This document shows positions 41,813 through 52,305 of a stretch of DNA of 64,000 nt, one piece after another. The DNA is taken from NCBI GenBank assembly GCA_010356995.1, contig ML996687.1:869803-933802 (forward strand). The letters are read 5' to 3'. How positions within the stretch are numbered: the first letter of the stretch is position 1; each line of letters starts with the position of its first letter. The DNA is from Trichodelitschia bisporula. Lineage: Eukaryota; Ascomycota; Dothideomycetes; Phaeotrichales; Phaeotrichaceae. The notes below the pieces were generated by a model that worked only from the letters and a program-made list of their open reading frames with translations, did not search any database and was not told the origin of the DNA. A program made the translations under genes and the position numbers.

Positions 41813-43209
41813 ATGGCTGGTCCTACCGACAAGGAGGACAAATCCGACCAGCCCGTCACCAGTATCTCGCGCAAAGAGTTTATCAGCCAGCGCGATTCGG
41901 TACGTTCCTCCTCAAGTTTTCTGCGTTCAATTCCTCACGTCTTCATCTCCGCCTGCCCCGTTCCCCTGTTGTCGCATCGCGCCACATCGCGTCGCATCGC
42001 ATCGCGTCGAATCGCATCATGATCGCATCGCCAACCACACCTGTATCCCACATACCTCAAATGTCCTTGCAGCGCATCATGTCGCGTGCCAACGCCGTAT
42101 CCAAACACCATCTGATGAAATTCACACCCAGCGCTTCGCATCCGAAAAAGCATCATGCTTCGCGCCCATCTTGCCCGTCGTTGCCAGTTTGAAACCTCTT
42201 GCTAATTGTTCTTTCCTTGCTTCCTCTAGGTTGTCACTGGCCTCACAGCTCTCATCGGCGCCATCGGTGACCTCAGCCAGGCCTACATTTCTCACACTAA
42301 TAAGCTCCTTTCTGGCGGTAGCTCCGCTGCTGAGGGTCTCGACACATTAGCCATCTCCAACTTCCTAAGCACCACAAATGGCATCGGCAATCAAGCTGGT
42401 GTGGCCGCCGCCGCTGCTGCTGCGCCCAAGACTCGTCGCAAGCGCGTCAAAAAGGAAAAGGATCCCAACGCTCCAAAGCGTCCCTTGACCGCCTTCTTCC
42501 TCTACTCAACCAGCGCGCGCCCTCTCATCAAGCAGGAGATGCTGGAGCAGGCCGACACCGTCACACCCGTTGCTGTCAACAGCGAGATTCTCCGCCGTTG
42601 GAAGGAGATGAACGAGGAGGATAAGAAGGTGCGCTTTGCTCTTCTCTCCGCCCTCTACTTGCTGACGCCATATAGGAGTGGAAGGACATGTACGAGGTGA
42701 ACCACGAGCGCTATAAGCAAGAGGTCGCCAACTACAAAGCTCAGACCGGCGTCGACTTGATTGGTGCCGATGAAGAGGATACTCCGGATGCCGAGGGCGA
42801 GGATGTTGAAATCGAGGATCTGCATGTTGGGACCCCATCGTCTGACGACGCCACGTCGTCTTCGTCCGACGAGGACGTTGTCCAGAAGCCTCCGACGCCT
42901 CCTGCCGTCAAGCCTAAGCCCAAGCCAACGAAGCGCAAGGCCAAGGACAACGGTGTCGCCGCCCGCGCTGCCATTACTAGCCCCTCGGCTCAGCTCTTGC
43001 AGAGCAAGGTCGCACAAACTCCCGCCGTCATTGAATCGGAAAAGCGCAAGAAGGGTATAGAGCAAACGAGCCCCGAGGAGCCGCGCAAGAAGAAAGCCCG
43101 CAAGTCTAAAGGTGGTGAAGAGGTGGTCAAGAAGGATGTTCCCGAGGTTGCGCCTCCGATTGTTGACAAGAAGGAGAAGAAGAAGAAACGCAAGAGCGAG
43201 GGCTTCTAG
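41813..43209 (+). CDS. HMG-box DNA-binding protein
   Basis: Three exons: 41813-41899, 42230-42628 and 42676-43209, with introns of 330 and 47 bp; 339 residues. Exon 1 reads MAGPTDKEDKSDQPVTSIS. The HMG box lies at about residues 105-185: DPNAPKRPLTAFFLYSTSARPLIKQ, then NSEILRRWKEMNEEDKK joined to EWKDMYEVNHERYKQEV. A helical N-terminal region (VVTGLTALIGAIGDLSQAYISHTNKLL) precedes it and an acidic, then Lys-rich tail ends KKKKRKSEGF. This arrangement resembles fungal Hmo1/Nhp6-like chromatin proteins that bend DNA. The 5' donor position is supported by phase but the first intron is unusually long for this window. Confidence 0.88.
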
Positions 43210-43922
43210 CGTCTTCTCTCCCCTTATCTGTAGTCCAGGTGCTCGGTTGTGATCCCCTGACCGTTCTTCATTCCAATGATCGCATCTTGCCTCCTTTTCT
43301 TCCGCTTCTTGTACGCAATTGCGAAATGGGGTCTTCCATGTCATTCGGGTCGGTGTACGGAAGCGGCATGTAAGAGGGCGAGAGCGTGTATGCTTTAGTT
43401 GTGGGTTGAGCTTTGTATCCGGTGGGCACTCCGGTGGGTATGGCTAATGACCACGGTGCGGGTTATGGGCAATAGGCTTGTTTTACTGTAGTTCTAATAC
43501 TGTAGGAAGCCGTGGAAGCGAATCTTTGACATCCATGACTGCAAAAAGATGATGATTCAAATTCCTCCACAATATTCGGCAGATATCTCCGTTCAGCCTG
43601 CAGATCTGTGAGTGACGCTACTGTACTAACCTTATTCTACTGTAAGCACACGCACTCAATGCAAGGCTTAAGATCCGCTGCAGGGATGGGGGGGCGACTT
43701 CAAGCTCTCTGGGTTTGCTTTTGCGGTGAAGAACAGCACTCTTCAACTCCTCCCTCCCCCAAACATAAGGCCTCCCCACGAGACTTGCGGCCCTTTAAAT
43801 CCTCTTCTTTGCTCTCTGCACAGTTTCCTTCACAATCGCAACCTGGAACCCCTCAAAAGGCGTTACACCGAACGGACGTCCAGAAAGGTCTGCAGCACTT
43901 CCACTACATACCGCATCTCCCT
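43210..43922. other. Intergenic region upstream of ERG27
   Basis: About 710 bp between two genes in the same direction. No gene supported; the minus-strand frame that enters it from the HMG-box gene is a shadow. Confidence 0.5.
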
Positions 43923-45270
43923 ATGTCTTCCCCCCAGGACCGTCCCACTTTTCGCGCCCTCGTCACCGGTGCAAATAGGTAAAATCTCTCCAATTTTCCA
44001 GCCATGCTCTCCTAGCTGATCTCCCCATGGTGGCCTCGGTTTCGCAATCTGCGCGCGTCTCGCCGACGAATTCCTCGCCACGCGCCCTTCGTCACATCAC
44101 CTATATCTCATCCCTACAACGCGCTCTGCCTCAAAAGCCTCAGATGCCGTGGCGCGCCTCAAGTCACGTATTGCAAAGTCGCACGGCGAGCCAGCGGCGT
44201 CGCGCATCACTATCGAACCTCTCCTCCTCGACCTGACAAGCCTACTCAGTATTCAGCGCGCGTCCCGTGAGCTACTTGGCCGCATCCCACGCCTCGATGC
44301 AGCAGTGCTCAACGCTGGGATTGGCGGGTGGATCGGTATCGACTGGGGCGCCGTGGCCAAGCAGCTCGTCTCCGATCCCTTGGGAATCGTAACACGCCCG
44401 GCATTCAAGAAGACGGCCGTCGGGTGGACGACGAAGCCTCAACTGCCGGCAGACGCGCCATCGAGCCTCGGGGAGCAGGAGCCGGCACTGGGAGAGGTGT
44501 TCTGTGCCAATACTTTTGGCCACTATATGCTTGCACACTACGTCTCGCCGTTGCTTGCAGGTGGGCATGGTGTCGCTCCGGGCCGCGTCATCTGGGTGTC
44601 GACTCTCGAGGCCCACGCGCATACCTTCGTTCCTGACACCGATTTTCAGGGCGTCGCAAACTATTGGTCGTATGAGTCCTCCAAACGCCTGGCCGACCTT
44701 CTCGTCTTGACCTCAGATCTCAAAGCCACGGAGCCGTGGGTGGACAGCTACTTCGTAGATACTGATCCGTCGCACCCTAAGCGACCTTCCAGCAGCCGCA
44801 CCCAAAAGGCTGAAAATATCGACGAACCCGCCTCCAGCCGATCAAGCACGGCACGTCCACGCATGCTCATCGCCCATCCCGGCATATGTAAGACGAGCAT
44901 CATGCCCGTTCCCGCCTTCATAATAATCTTCTATCATCTCGCTCTCTACCTGGCGCGTTTCTTGGGCAGTCAGTGGCATACCTGCACCCCATACTCTGCC
45001 GCGACTGCTCCTGTGTGGCTTGCGCTCGCTGACGATACCGCCATTGATGGGGCCGAGGGTGGACGCAAAGGCAAATGGGGCTCCGCAGCCAATCGGTGGG
45101 GCAGCGAGAGAGTGTCGCGAACGGATGTGGACGGCTGGGATGTTGGAGGGCGACCTGGGGCTGGTGGAGAGAGCAGTTTGGCTTTTACGACACTGGGTAC
45201 CGAATGTTGGCGGCGGATGGAGGAATTGAGGGTGGAGTGGGAGCGCCGCTTGCAAGGCTTGATGGTCTAG
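43923..45270 (+). CDS. ERG27: 3-keto-steroid reductase (sterol C-4 demethylation)
   Basis: Two exons, 43923-43978 and about 44031-45270, giving about 431 residues. Exon 1 encodes MSSPQDRPTFRALVTGAN and exon 2 resumes GLGFAICARLADEFL, together the TGxxxGxG NADPH loop of short-chain dehydrogenases. Further motifs: LDAAVLNAGIGGW, VIWVSTLEA (catalytic Ser) and WSYESSKRLADLL (Tyr and Lys). The region NTFGHYMLAHYVSPLL and the hydrophobic helix FIIIFYHLALYLARFL fit Erg27, which reduces the 3-keto group in ergosterol synthesis on ER and lipid droplets. The intron has a normal GTAAAA donor and a gctgat branch point but no AG where the frame requires the acceptor (see findings). Confidence 0.88.
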
Positions 45271-45606
45271 ATAATTTATATATGGATGGTGCTGATGCTG
45301 ATGCTCTGGTGCATATCAACCGAAGGAGGAAGGAATCTGAAGAGCTGAAATAATATAATATAATACTCAATTATAAAGGAGCTCCCTCGTCCTAGAAAAC
45401 GCTCATGCAATTACTGGCGTGGCCGGCTCTGCTTCGACGAAGCGCGCGCATTTTGACTTTCGAACAATATTTCTTGGCTCACCGGCTGTGCTACGCGTCG
45501 CGACCCTTGAACCTCCATATCCACGACATCTTCGTGGCTTCACTTCACCCCAATCTAAGCACTCTCAATACGCAAAACCTCCACTCTACCTTTGACCTCT
45601 TTAGTC
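45271..45606. other. Intergenic region upstream of MED18
   Basis: About 336 bp; should hold the ERG27 3' end and MED18 promoter. An AT-rich patch (ataatataatataat) lies at 45352-45366. Confidence 0.5.
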
Positions 45607-46441
45607 ATGACTTCTAACAATGCGCCACCGCTCAACTCCCTGCATGAGCTTCTCCTCTTCGGCACCGTCTCCGCCACGCGACAGCCTGCACTTCTCCGCA
45701 TACTTGCCGGCTACGCCGGTCTCCAGCCACATGCCATCCTCGAACTGCACGCCTATTTCAAACCCACACGATCACCAACGGTTGTCCAGCAACGTGGTGG
45801 CAGCCAAGGCATAACTGGGCTGAAGCCGGGTCAGCAGGCACAGGCTGGTCCCAAGGACCTGTACTTCTGGCAGCTCGTACGCAATGTCGAGGAAGATGAG
45901 CTCACGGATGCGGGCTCGGATGCGGCCAGCTCCGGCACAAAGCCTCACAAGTGGCAGTTGCAGTTTCGCGACACTCCGGAGCCGGGCAAGAGGAGCGCGG
46001 CGATTAGGTTTGCCGTCAACCAGGACGTTGTGCACGGCGATCCCGAAGCGTACATGCAGGCCATGGAGTACAGGTTTGGAGAAGCACCCCACTATCCCCG
46101 GAGGTTTCTTGCTAACCTGTCGCGCAAGATACCAATCAAGGCATCTTCTTGAAGGGCACCGGCTAGTTTACAACAACGTCGTCATCTCGCTGTATCGCGC
46201 CTTCGTTCCACGGGAAGATTCTGCCACCGCTCTCTCCCCTCTACCACCTCGCAGCCAGCTCCAGCTCCTGGACCCGAGCGGAACGTACATTGTAGAGGCC
46301 AACATCCGGCTCTCAGACAGAAGTAATCCCACTATCATCAATACGGGTCTGAAAGAGTTGGACAGACTTCGCACACAGTTACGCGACATCATCGATTTGA
46401 AGGTCCCAGACCGCCTCAAGCTGGATACGCGAGTCAAGTGA
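45607..46441 (+). CDS. MED18: Mediator complex subunit 18
   Basis: Two exons, 45607-46073 and 46141-46441, with a 67-bp intron (GTTTGG donor, tcAAG acceptor); 255 residues. N-terminal LHELLLFGTVSATRQPALLRILAGYAGLQP and C-terminal GHRLVYNNVVISLYRAF, LLDPSGTYIVEANIRLSD match fungal Med18/Srb5, whose two beta-sheets form a channel in the Mediator head module contacting Med20 and RNA polymerase II. R at EYR-HLLEGHR fixes the splice phase. ATG 45607 is favoured; an in-frame ATG lies five codons upstream. Length is in the normal range. Confidence 0.88.
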
Positions 46442-46864
46442 GGGTATCTTATCGCGTCGTCAATTGGGAGCATGACCTCCTCGCCAACAAGTACTGCTGC
46501 TGTCTTGAGCCATCTCTCGCACCACCTTAAGCCATGACCCCTGGAGCGTAAGGACCCTCGGCTCTAACTGGCACCCCTCGGCCCGAAATGAATCTCAGTA
46601 CTAATGGCATAGCAGATGCTTCATGCTACTTGCCTTTGGTCGCCAATAAGCCGATAGAATTTTCGATTCGAGGTCTAAACAAGTTGTGTCATTGATCTTA
46701 CAACCAGAATTCACGACGTGGGCTTGCGTTATTTCCACAAATAGGGACGCAATAGGCCTAAGGAGTGGACTCTATCAAAGTTGACCAGAACGGGAAACTG
46801 ATTGCCAATTGTTTTATTGCTGACTTCACGAACCGCTTGTCAATACTCAAGGGCCGGGCCAATA

Positions 46865-46923
<59 letters not shown>

Positions 46924-47911
46924 TTTCTGAGCCAACATCGGCTGCAATCTGCCCGAAGCCGCTCTCTCGGGGCTTCAAAAGGAAATGGATTTATGAAGGA
47001 GCGCCGTCGCGATTTCGTACAGGCGAGGCCGATTTGGTCTGTTGAATGGTCTACGAGCTCGACCCCTGATCTCCCCGTCCCATGTCTCCGATATCCTAAG
47101 CTCGGATAGGCAGTAATTTGATTTGGGCTCCATGGACACCTCATATATGCCGACCAGACGAGACGAGCCGTGGAGTTACACTTTGAAAAAATTATCAATC
47201 TCCCTTCGCTATTCATCCCTTCTTCTGCCTACCTGCTACGCTTTGGTCCCATTACAGTGTCTGGCCCTGGCTTGTGTCGAAGTGAACCGCAGTGCCTGCG
47301 AACCTCATTCAGATCCGGTGACTCTCTTTTGCCCCAGTGTCATGGAGCTTCCGAGCTCCAGATCCGTATGACTGGCCCATGGTTGGTGAGACCGTGATGG
47401 GCCGATGAAGCGCGAAACCCGGCCATCTTTTTCTCCTCGCCATCCCGTTCATCAGACATCGCTTCAGTACAAATTCCTCTCCATTCCCCGCTCTCCAATG
47501 ATTATGACAGCCACCGCTCATAGGCAATGGGGTTTGGTAAGGCAGAGCTGATGTTGGCAACGAGGGATACTATGGCTGGAGACTATTGCCGAAGTGGTAG
47601 CAAGGGTCGTATAGCAAGAGGGTGAAGAGACAAAGAGCAATGCTCAGTTGTAACACGCACTAGTTCTAATCGCCATGCACACTTTGTGGGCTCCGAGATC
47701 TACGGGAGCCGCATCTTGACTATGTGCACGAGCCAGACGTAACGTAAACTGATGGATTTATTCTCAGTCAAATCCGACTATCAGTCTATGTCTTTCCCCC
47801 TTTCGCTGAAGTAATAGCATAAAGTGCGCTCCTTGGTATCTATTTGGGTATGGACACGCAGAGACAATCCAACGAGTAACCACGCTTTGGCCCACCGCAC
47901 GGGCAGGTGCA
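46442..47911. other. Long intergenic region with poly-C tract
   Basis: No supported gene in about 1.47 kb. It holds the long C homopolymer listed next. A frame that reads through this tract as polyproline is an artefact. The region should contain 3' ends of MED18 and RNA1. Confidence 0.6.
46866..46923. repeat. Poly-C homopolymer, 58 bp
   Basis: An uninterrupted run of 58 C lies in intergenic DNA, by far the longest homopolymer of the window. Confidence 0.9.
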
Positions 47912-49162
47912 CTAAATGCCAGTTTTGGACAACTGTTCCGCCAAGTCGTCGACGGACTGGGACTCCTCCAAAGCCACATTCTCCTGCTCCGCCTCATCGG
48001 CACGCTCAACTTCCTTCTCCCTCACTTCCTCTTTTTCTTCTTCTTCTTCTTCGCCACTGACCTCCTCTTCCTCGTCCTCACTCTCATCGTCCAGCTCGTC
48101 CAGCTCATCAAGGCCCCAGTCGTCGTGCTCACCCTCGTCAAGCGGCGGCCCGCGCTCCTTCCTCCGCTCCAGCAAGGTGTCCCGGAGCGCATCGACGCTG
48201 GAATCGTCCTCATTGAACTTGTTCCCATTGAGCTCAACCCTCCGCAGGTTCGGTAGGTGATCGTCGGCGGCGGTAACGAGCGACTTGAGCCCCTTGGCGT
48301 CGATGTCGTTGAATTGGAGACGCAGGACCTCGAGGTTGGAATTTTTGCCCGCCTGCAGCGCTTCGCCGAGCATACGACCGCCACGCGCACTCAGCAGGCA
48401 GTCGCCGACGCCGAGCTCGCGCAGCTCCTCCCACTCGTGGATGATATCGGACAGGGCGCGCGCACCCATGGCGGTGAAGGTGTTGTCCTGCAGATCAAGC
48501 ACACGCAGGCCGCGCGCCTCCTTGAGTCCCACCTTCAGCAGGTGCGATACGCCCTCCTGCCGTATGCCGTTCTGCACCATTTTGATGTGCGTGACGTCGC
48601 TGTGTGCAGCGTAGGCCCGCGCCCAAGCCTCCATGCTGCCATTCTCCAAGCGGTTGCGACCGCACACTACAGTCCGCAGCGGTGCAGCACCCGCCTCCTT
48701 CTTCTTCGCTGCGAGGCGCGTGAGGGCATCGGCGATAAGGATGCCCGCGTGTGGACCGAGACCGTTGTTGTTGAGGATGAGGTGCTCAAGCGGTGTATGT
48801 TCAGAGAGAAAGGAGACCAGTGGTGCTTGGGTATTGAGGCCAAAGGCGTTGTCGGAGAGGTTTACCGTGTGCAGGTCCGGGAGGGTGAGGAGGGCCTGGA
48901 GCAGCGCATCCAGCGCCAGGGGAATTTCAGCAAGCAAGCGACCGGTGAAGACGTCGGCAAAGTTGGCCACCTTGAGATTCTTGTTGGTCTTAAGAACCTC
49001 GGCGAGAGCCTGTGAGGCTCCGATGCCCAAGGTGTTGCCTAGAAAGTGCACCTCTTCCACATCAGTGTTGTCTTTGAGGGACTCAATGTGAGGGGCAATG
49101 TCTTCGGCAGTGTCGAGCTTGAGGCCCTTGCCTTCGAGGGAGAAGACCTTTGAGGCACTCAT
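47912..49162 (-). CDS. RNA1: Ran GTPase-activating protein
   Basis: An intronless 416-residue frame from ATG 49162 (MSASKVFSLEGKGLKLDT); the upstream in-frame ATG at 49261 adds a non-conserved extension. Residues about 20-350 are leucine-rich repeats of the RNase-inhibitor/RanGAP type (VEEVHFLGNTLG, LHTVNLSDNAFG, LEHLILNNNGLG, LRVLDLQDNTF, LEVLRLQFNDID, LRRVELNGNKF). The Ran arginine-independent GAP surface Asn/Asp residues sit in these repeats. A long Asp/Glu-rich tail follows, as in yeast Rna1. It stimulates GTP hydrolysis by Ran in the cytoplasm and so sets the direction of nuclear transport. It shares a 581-bp divergent promoter with RCE1. Confidence 0.95.
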   Translation of the reverse strand: MSASKVFSLEGKGLKLDTAEDIAPHIESLKDNTDVEEVHFLGNTLGIGASQALAEVLKTNKNLKVANFADVFTGRLLAEIPLALDALLQALLTLPDLHTVNLSDNAFGLNTQAPLVSFLSEHTPLEHLILNNNGLGPHAGILIADALTRLAAKKKEAGAAPLRTVVCGRNRLENGSMEAWARAYAAHSDVTHIKMVQNGIRQEGVSHLLKVGLKEARGLRVLDLQDNTFTAMGARALSDIIHEWEELRELGVGDCLLSARGGRMLGEALQAGKNSNLEVLRLQFNDIDAKGLKSLVTAADDHLPNLRRVELNGNKFNEDDSSVDALRDTLLERRKERGPPLDEGEHDDWGLDELDELDDESEDEEEEVSGEEEEEEKEEVREKEVERADEAEQENVALEESQSVDDLAEQLSKTGI

Positions 49163-49743
49163 TGCATCCAAGCGAGAATTGAGGGCTTGAGGAGAAGGTT
49201 GGTGATAGCGATGTACGGAGCGTAAAAAGGTAGTGGAGTTTTGGTGATGAGTGAATGACAAGTTTGTTGACTCCTCTCCGTGATGTTGTGACTGTCCCCC
49301 CCCCTTTCAGCCACTCCGCCACAAACCGCCACTCGACCCCACCACTCGACGCCTTGGTGCCTGTTAACTATTGAATAAAAAACTTGCGCTAGCTCTTTAC
49401 AGCAAGTGGGGGTCTAGCGCTCCACAGTTTCGGCAATCCTCCTAAGGACGAGCCAGTCACTCTCCTATCGCCCTCCTCATTGATTGACCCTGGACCAGGG
49501 GTCTCTGGCTTCCAAGATCCGCGACCCTCACACGCCTCACCATCACCAACCATCACCAACCATCAATCGCCCTCACCATCTACGCCATCCTCACCACCGT
49601 ACCAGCTAGCCCGAGAAACGGACGACCAACAAGTTAAATAACTTGTGCCTCTGCTTGCTCAAACGTCCCGCCGCCACAACTCTCCTCGCGATCGCAATGC
49701 TTCATTGTTCGCATTAAACTGCTCTTGTACTTCTACGCACATA
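49163..49743. promoter_or_regulatory. Divergent promoter region of RNA1 and RCE1
   Basis: 581 bp between outward-reading starts. It contains a run of 8-10 C/T at 49296-49305 and a caccatcaccaac-type array at about 49537-49580. Confidence 0.5.
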
Positions 49744-50831
49744 ATGGCGCCAGTTGGCCTGTACCACCGCCTGAAGTCCTATTACAGCAAAGAGCCTCGT
49801 ATGTGGTACCCTAAGCTTCTCGGCACTGTATCTATACTAATTTGCATCTCCATGTAGGTGAAATCCCTCCCGCCATATCGACACAATCCGCTGCTGCTCT
49901 GTCAATCCTCTTCACTGTCGTCTACGTGCTTCCCTTCTATCTCAGCAAGGCCACACGTCCCTCACCCACGCTGTCACGCGATGCGCCATCTGTCATCAGA
50001 GCTCGTATACGGGCAGTCACATCAGCATGCATCATCTGCTCAATTGCCGTTCTTCTGATCATTTTTCGAGTTGGCAAAGCAACCGTACCAGAGGCCCTCC
50101 ATTTGTTGGGCTGGTGGCCTGTCGATGTGCTGGCCGTGCTGCGGACGTTGCTGCTTTGCATCATTCTCTTTGCTGGGCCCCTCTTTGAGGCCGGCTTTGC
50201 CGAGGGCCGGTTGAAGCAGTGGATGCGCGGCACCCCCCTAGTGGAGACACTGAGCTCGTGGACCGGTTGGCGCAACTACGTCGCGGGGCCGGTCACCGAG
50301 GAATTGGTCTTCCGCTCGCTGTTGATCCCTCTGCATTTGCTCGCTAAGATGACACCAGGGCGCATTGTTTTCCTGACGCCCCTATACTTCGGCATCGCCC
50401 ATGTACACCACTTCTACGAGTTCACTCTCACCCACCCGGAGGCTCCGGTCCTTCTGGCCTTGGTGCGCAGCCTGGTACAGTTCACGTACACCAGCCTCTT
50501 TGGGTTCTTTGCCGCATTTGTTTTCCTGCGCACCGGATCCGTCTACGCAGCCATTGCAGCTCACAGCTTCTGCAACTGGATGGGACTTCCGAGATTTTGG
50601 GGGCGAGTAGGTGTGCAGGCCGGCGTGCCCATCAGTCCCCCAGGGACAAAGCGAGACGATGAGAGAGCAGCAACCGAGTCGCCTGGAGCTGTCCGAGATG
50701 GGCGGCTGGGTATCGCTTGGACTGTGGTGTACTATCTCCTGCTGATTGCTGGCGCCTTTGGCTTCTATCAGCAGTTTTGGCTGTTGACCCAGGGCTCCGC
50801 GGCCCTGGTACAATTCCAGAGGGGGAAGTAA
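49744..50831 (+). CDS. RCE1: CAAX prenyl protease 2 (Rce1-type intramembrane endopeptidase)
   Basis: Two exons, 49744-49798 and 49858-50831, with a 59-bp intron that splits an Arg codon (KEPR-EIPPAIS); 342 residues. About eight hydrophobic helices are visible. The catalytic motif 1 GWRNYVAGPVTEELVFRSLLIP contains the paired Glu, motif 2 LYFGIAHVHHFYEF the His, and motif 3 AIAAHSFCNWMGLPRFWG the late His/Asn; all are characteristic of Rce1/CPBP proteases. The enzyme, in the ER membrane, removes the last three residues from prenylated Ras and a-factor-like proteins. Length is as expected. The short first exon is accepted because it gives the phase and a sensible N-terminus. Confidence 0.94.
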
Positions 50832-51170
50832 GTGCCTGCCTTTCTCGTGTGGCGTTCGGTTGGCTGCGAATGTGAATATGTATTCTATTTTGCCCTTCTG
50901 GCTGTAAAAATACTACACGGCGTAGCTCAATGGGAAGTGAACTTGATACTCTGGCCACGAAGTACTGGAATGCCCACTTCCTGCGGCTTGAGCTCGCAAA
51001 CTGTCCTAACGCTCCTTAAGATGTGTCTGCAACTGGCTCCCCTTCGTCCAACTCGACCTTCTAGTTCTAGCATATTGCCCCATATAGACTGATTATCGAC
51101 ACGTGATTACGCGTATGCGCATCTCGACCAACCTCCTGCCGCGACTCACTCCGTCACCAACCCCACCAAC
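50832..51170. other. Intergenic region RCE1-DSC3
   Basis: About 340 bp between two co-directional genes; nothing further recognised. Confidence 0.45.
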
Positions 51171-52061
51171 ATGGCAACATTACCACCGGAGCCTTCAGAG
51201 GCCAATCTCCACCTCACCATTCGCTTCTCCCTCCCGCTCCCAGACCTCCCCCTCACCCTCCCCCTCCAAACACTACCCACCACCCCCGCCCTCTCCCTCA
51301 AGCGCCTAATCCGCACCCACCTCCCCGCCGCCCATGCCTCCACCCGCCTCCGCCTCATCCACTCCGGCCGCGACCTGCCCGACACCGCCTCCCTAGCCGA
51401 CGCCCTCGGCCTAGACCCGCATATCCTCTCCATAACTCCCACATCCGCCAACCCGCGCGACCAAGGCAAAGGCAAGGGCAAGCAAAAGGCCCCCGACCCT
51501 CCAGCCGTCTACATCCACTGCTCCCTCTCCGACACACTCTCCCCCGCCCTCCTCGCCGCTGAATCGCGCGCCGCGCTCGCCGCCGAAGAAGCTCTCCACG
51601 CCGCCGCGGCACCGGCATCCGCGCGCTCAACCCCGGCGTCCGGTGCCGCGCCCGCATCCACCGCGCCCCGACCCCGCGGCTTCGATCGCCTGCTGGCCGC
51701 GGGGCTGAGCGCCGACGACGTCGCAGCGCTGCGGGCATCGTTTCTTGTGCACCTCGCACACACGCACACGCCGGACACGCTGCCGCAAGGTGATGCGCTA
51801 CGGGTGCTTGAGGAGCGGTGGCTGGATAGTACAGGGAGCGAAGGTGGGGGGGCTGGTGTGACAGGGTTGGATGATGATGAAGGGAGCGCCGGAGAGGATC
51901 TGTTCTGGGGGAATGTGTGGGGGTTCTTTTGGCCGCTCGGAGCGCTGGTTTGGGGGCTGAGGGAGGAGGGGGTGTGGACTCGGAGAAGGCAGATTGCTGT
52001 GCTCACTGGACTGGCATTTAACCTTATTTTTGGGTTCGCGAGGTGGAGCAGCTCGAGGTAA
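51171..52061 (+). CDS. DSC E3 ubiquitin ligase complex subunit 3-like
   Basis: An intronless 296-residue frame. Residues about 10-95 are a ubiquitin-like domain (LHLTIRFSLPLPDLPL, TRLRLIHSGRDLPDTASLADAL). After a Lys/Pro- and Ala-rich linker the DUF2407 C-terminal part follows: RGFDRLLAAGLSADDVAALRASFL, ALRVLEERWLDS, then two hydrophobic segments, LFWGNVWGFFWPLGALVWGLR and RRQIAVLTGLAFNLIFGFARW. The Dsc complex in Golgi/endosomal membranes ubiquitinates proteins, including SREBP in fission yeast and virulence-linked processing in Aspergillus. The domain order matches Dsc3. GC-rich low-complexity DNA gives long shadow frames on the minus strand. Confidence 0.9.
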   Translation: MATLPPEPSEANLHLTIRFSLPLPDLPLTLPLQTLPTTPALSLKRLIRTHLPAAHASTRLRLIHSGRDLPDTASLADALGLDPHILSITPTSANPRDQGKGKGKQKAPDPPAVYIHCSLSDTLSPALLAAESRAALAAEEALHAAAAPASARSTPASGAAPASTAPRPRGFDRLLAAGLSADDVAALRASFLVHLAHTHTPDTLPQGDALRVLEERWLDSTGSEGGGAGVTGLDDDEGSAGEDLFWGNVWGFFWPLGALVWGLREEGVWTRRRQIAVLTGLAFNLIFGFARWSSSR

Positions 52062-52305
52062 TTGCCTGTTGATTTAGGGAGTCGTACACAGCATGGGATA
52101 TGGCGCGCAGGAGTTGGGGGTTTCATGCATCATATCCGAGCGTCACAGCCGGGGAGTCATGAATTACAACGCTCAACTGTCAACTCGAAGGCAGAAAATT
52201 AGAATACCACAAGCCAGCCGCTCCGAACCTGTGTATCCGATGTGACCATGACACGAATTATAGTTACAATCGCCAGCCCCAAACGCCACCCAATCATAAA
52301 ATCTT

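Noticed and set aside
41201-42192. Long frames across the N gap
   Set aside because: Made of undefined bases; they have no meaning.
42655-43344. 229-residue open frame on the minus strand opposite the HMG-box gene
   Set aside because: It is the complement of Lys/Glu-rich coding sequence, which leaves the reverse frame open; no family likeness.
46765-47109. Frame reading the poly-C tract as polyproline
   Set aside because: It depends entirely on the homopolymer and shows no conserved sequence on either side.
51509-52126. 205-residue minus-strand frame opposite the Dsc3-like gene
   Set aside because: GC-rich shadow frame; the plus strand has clear domain order.
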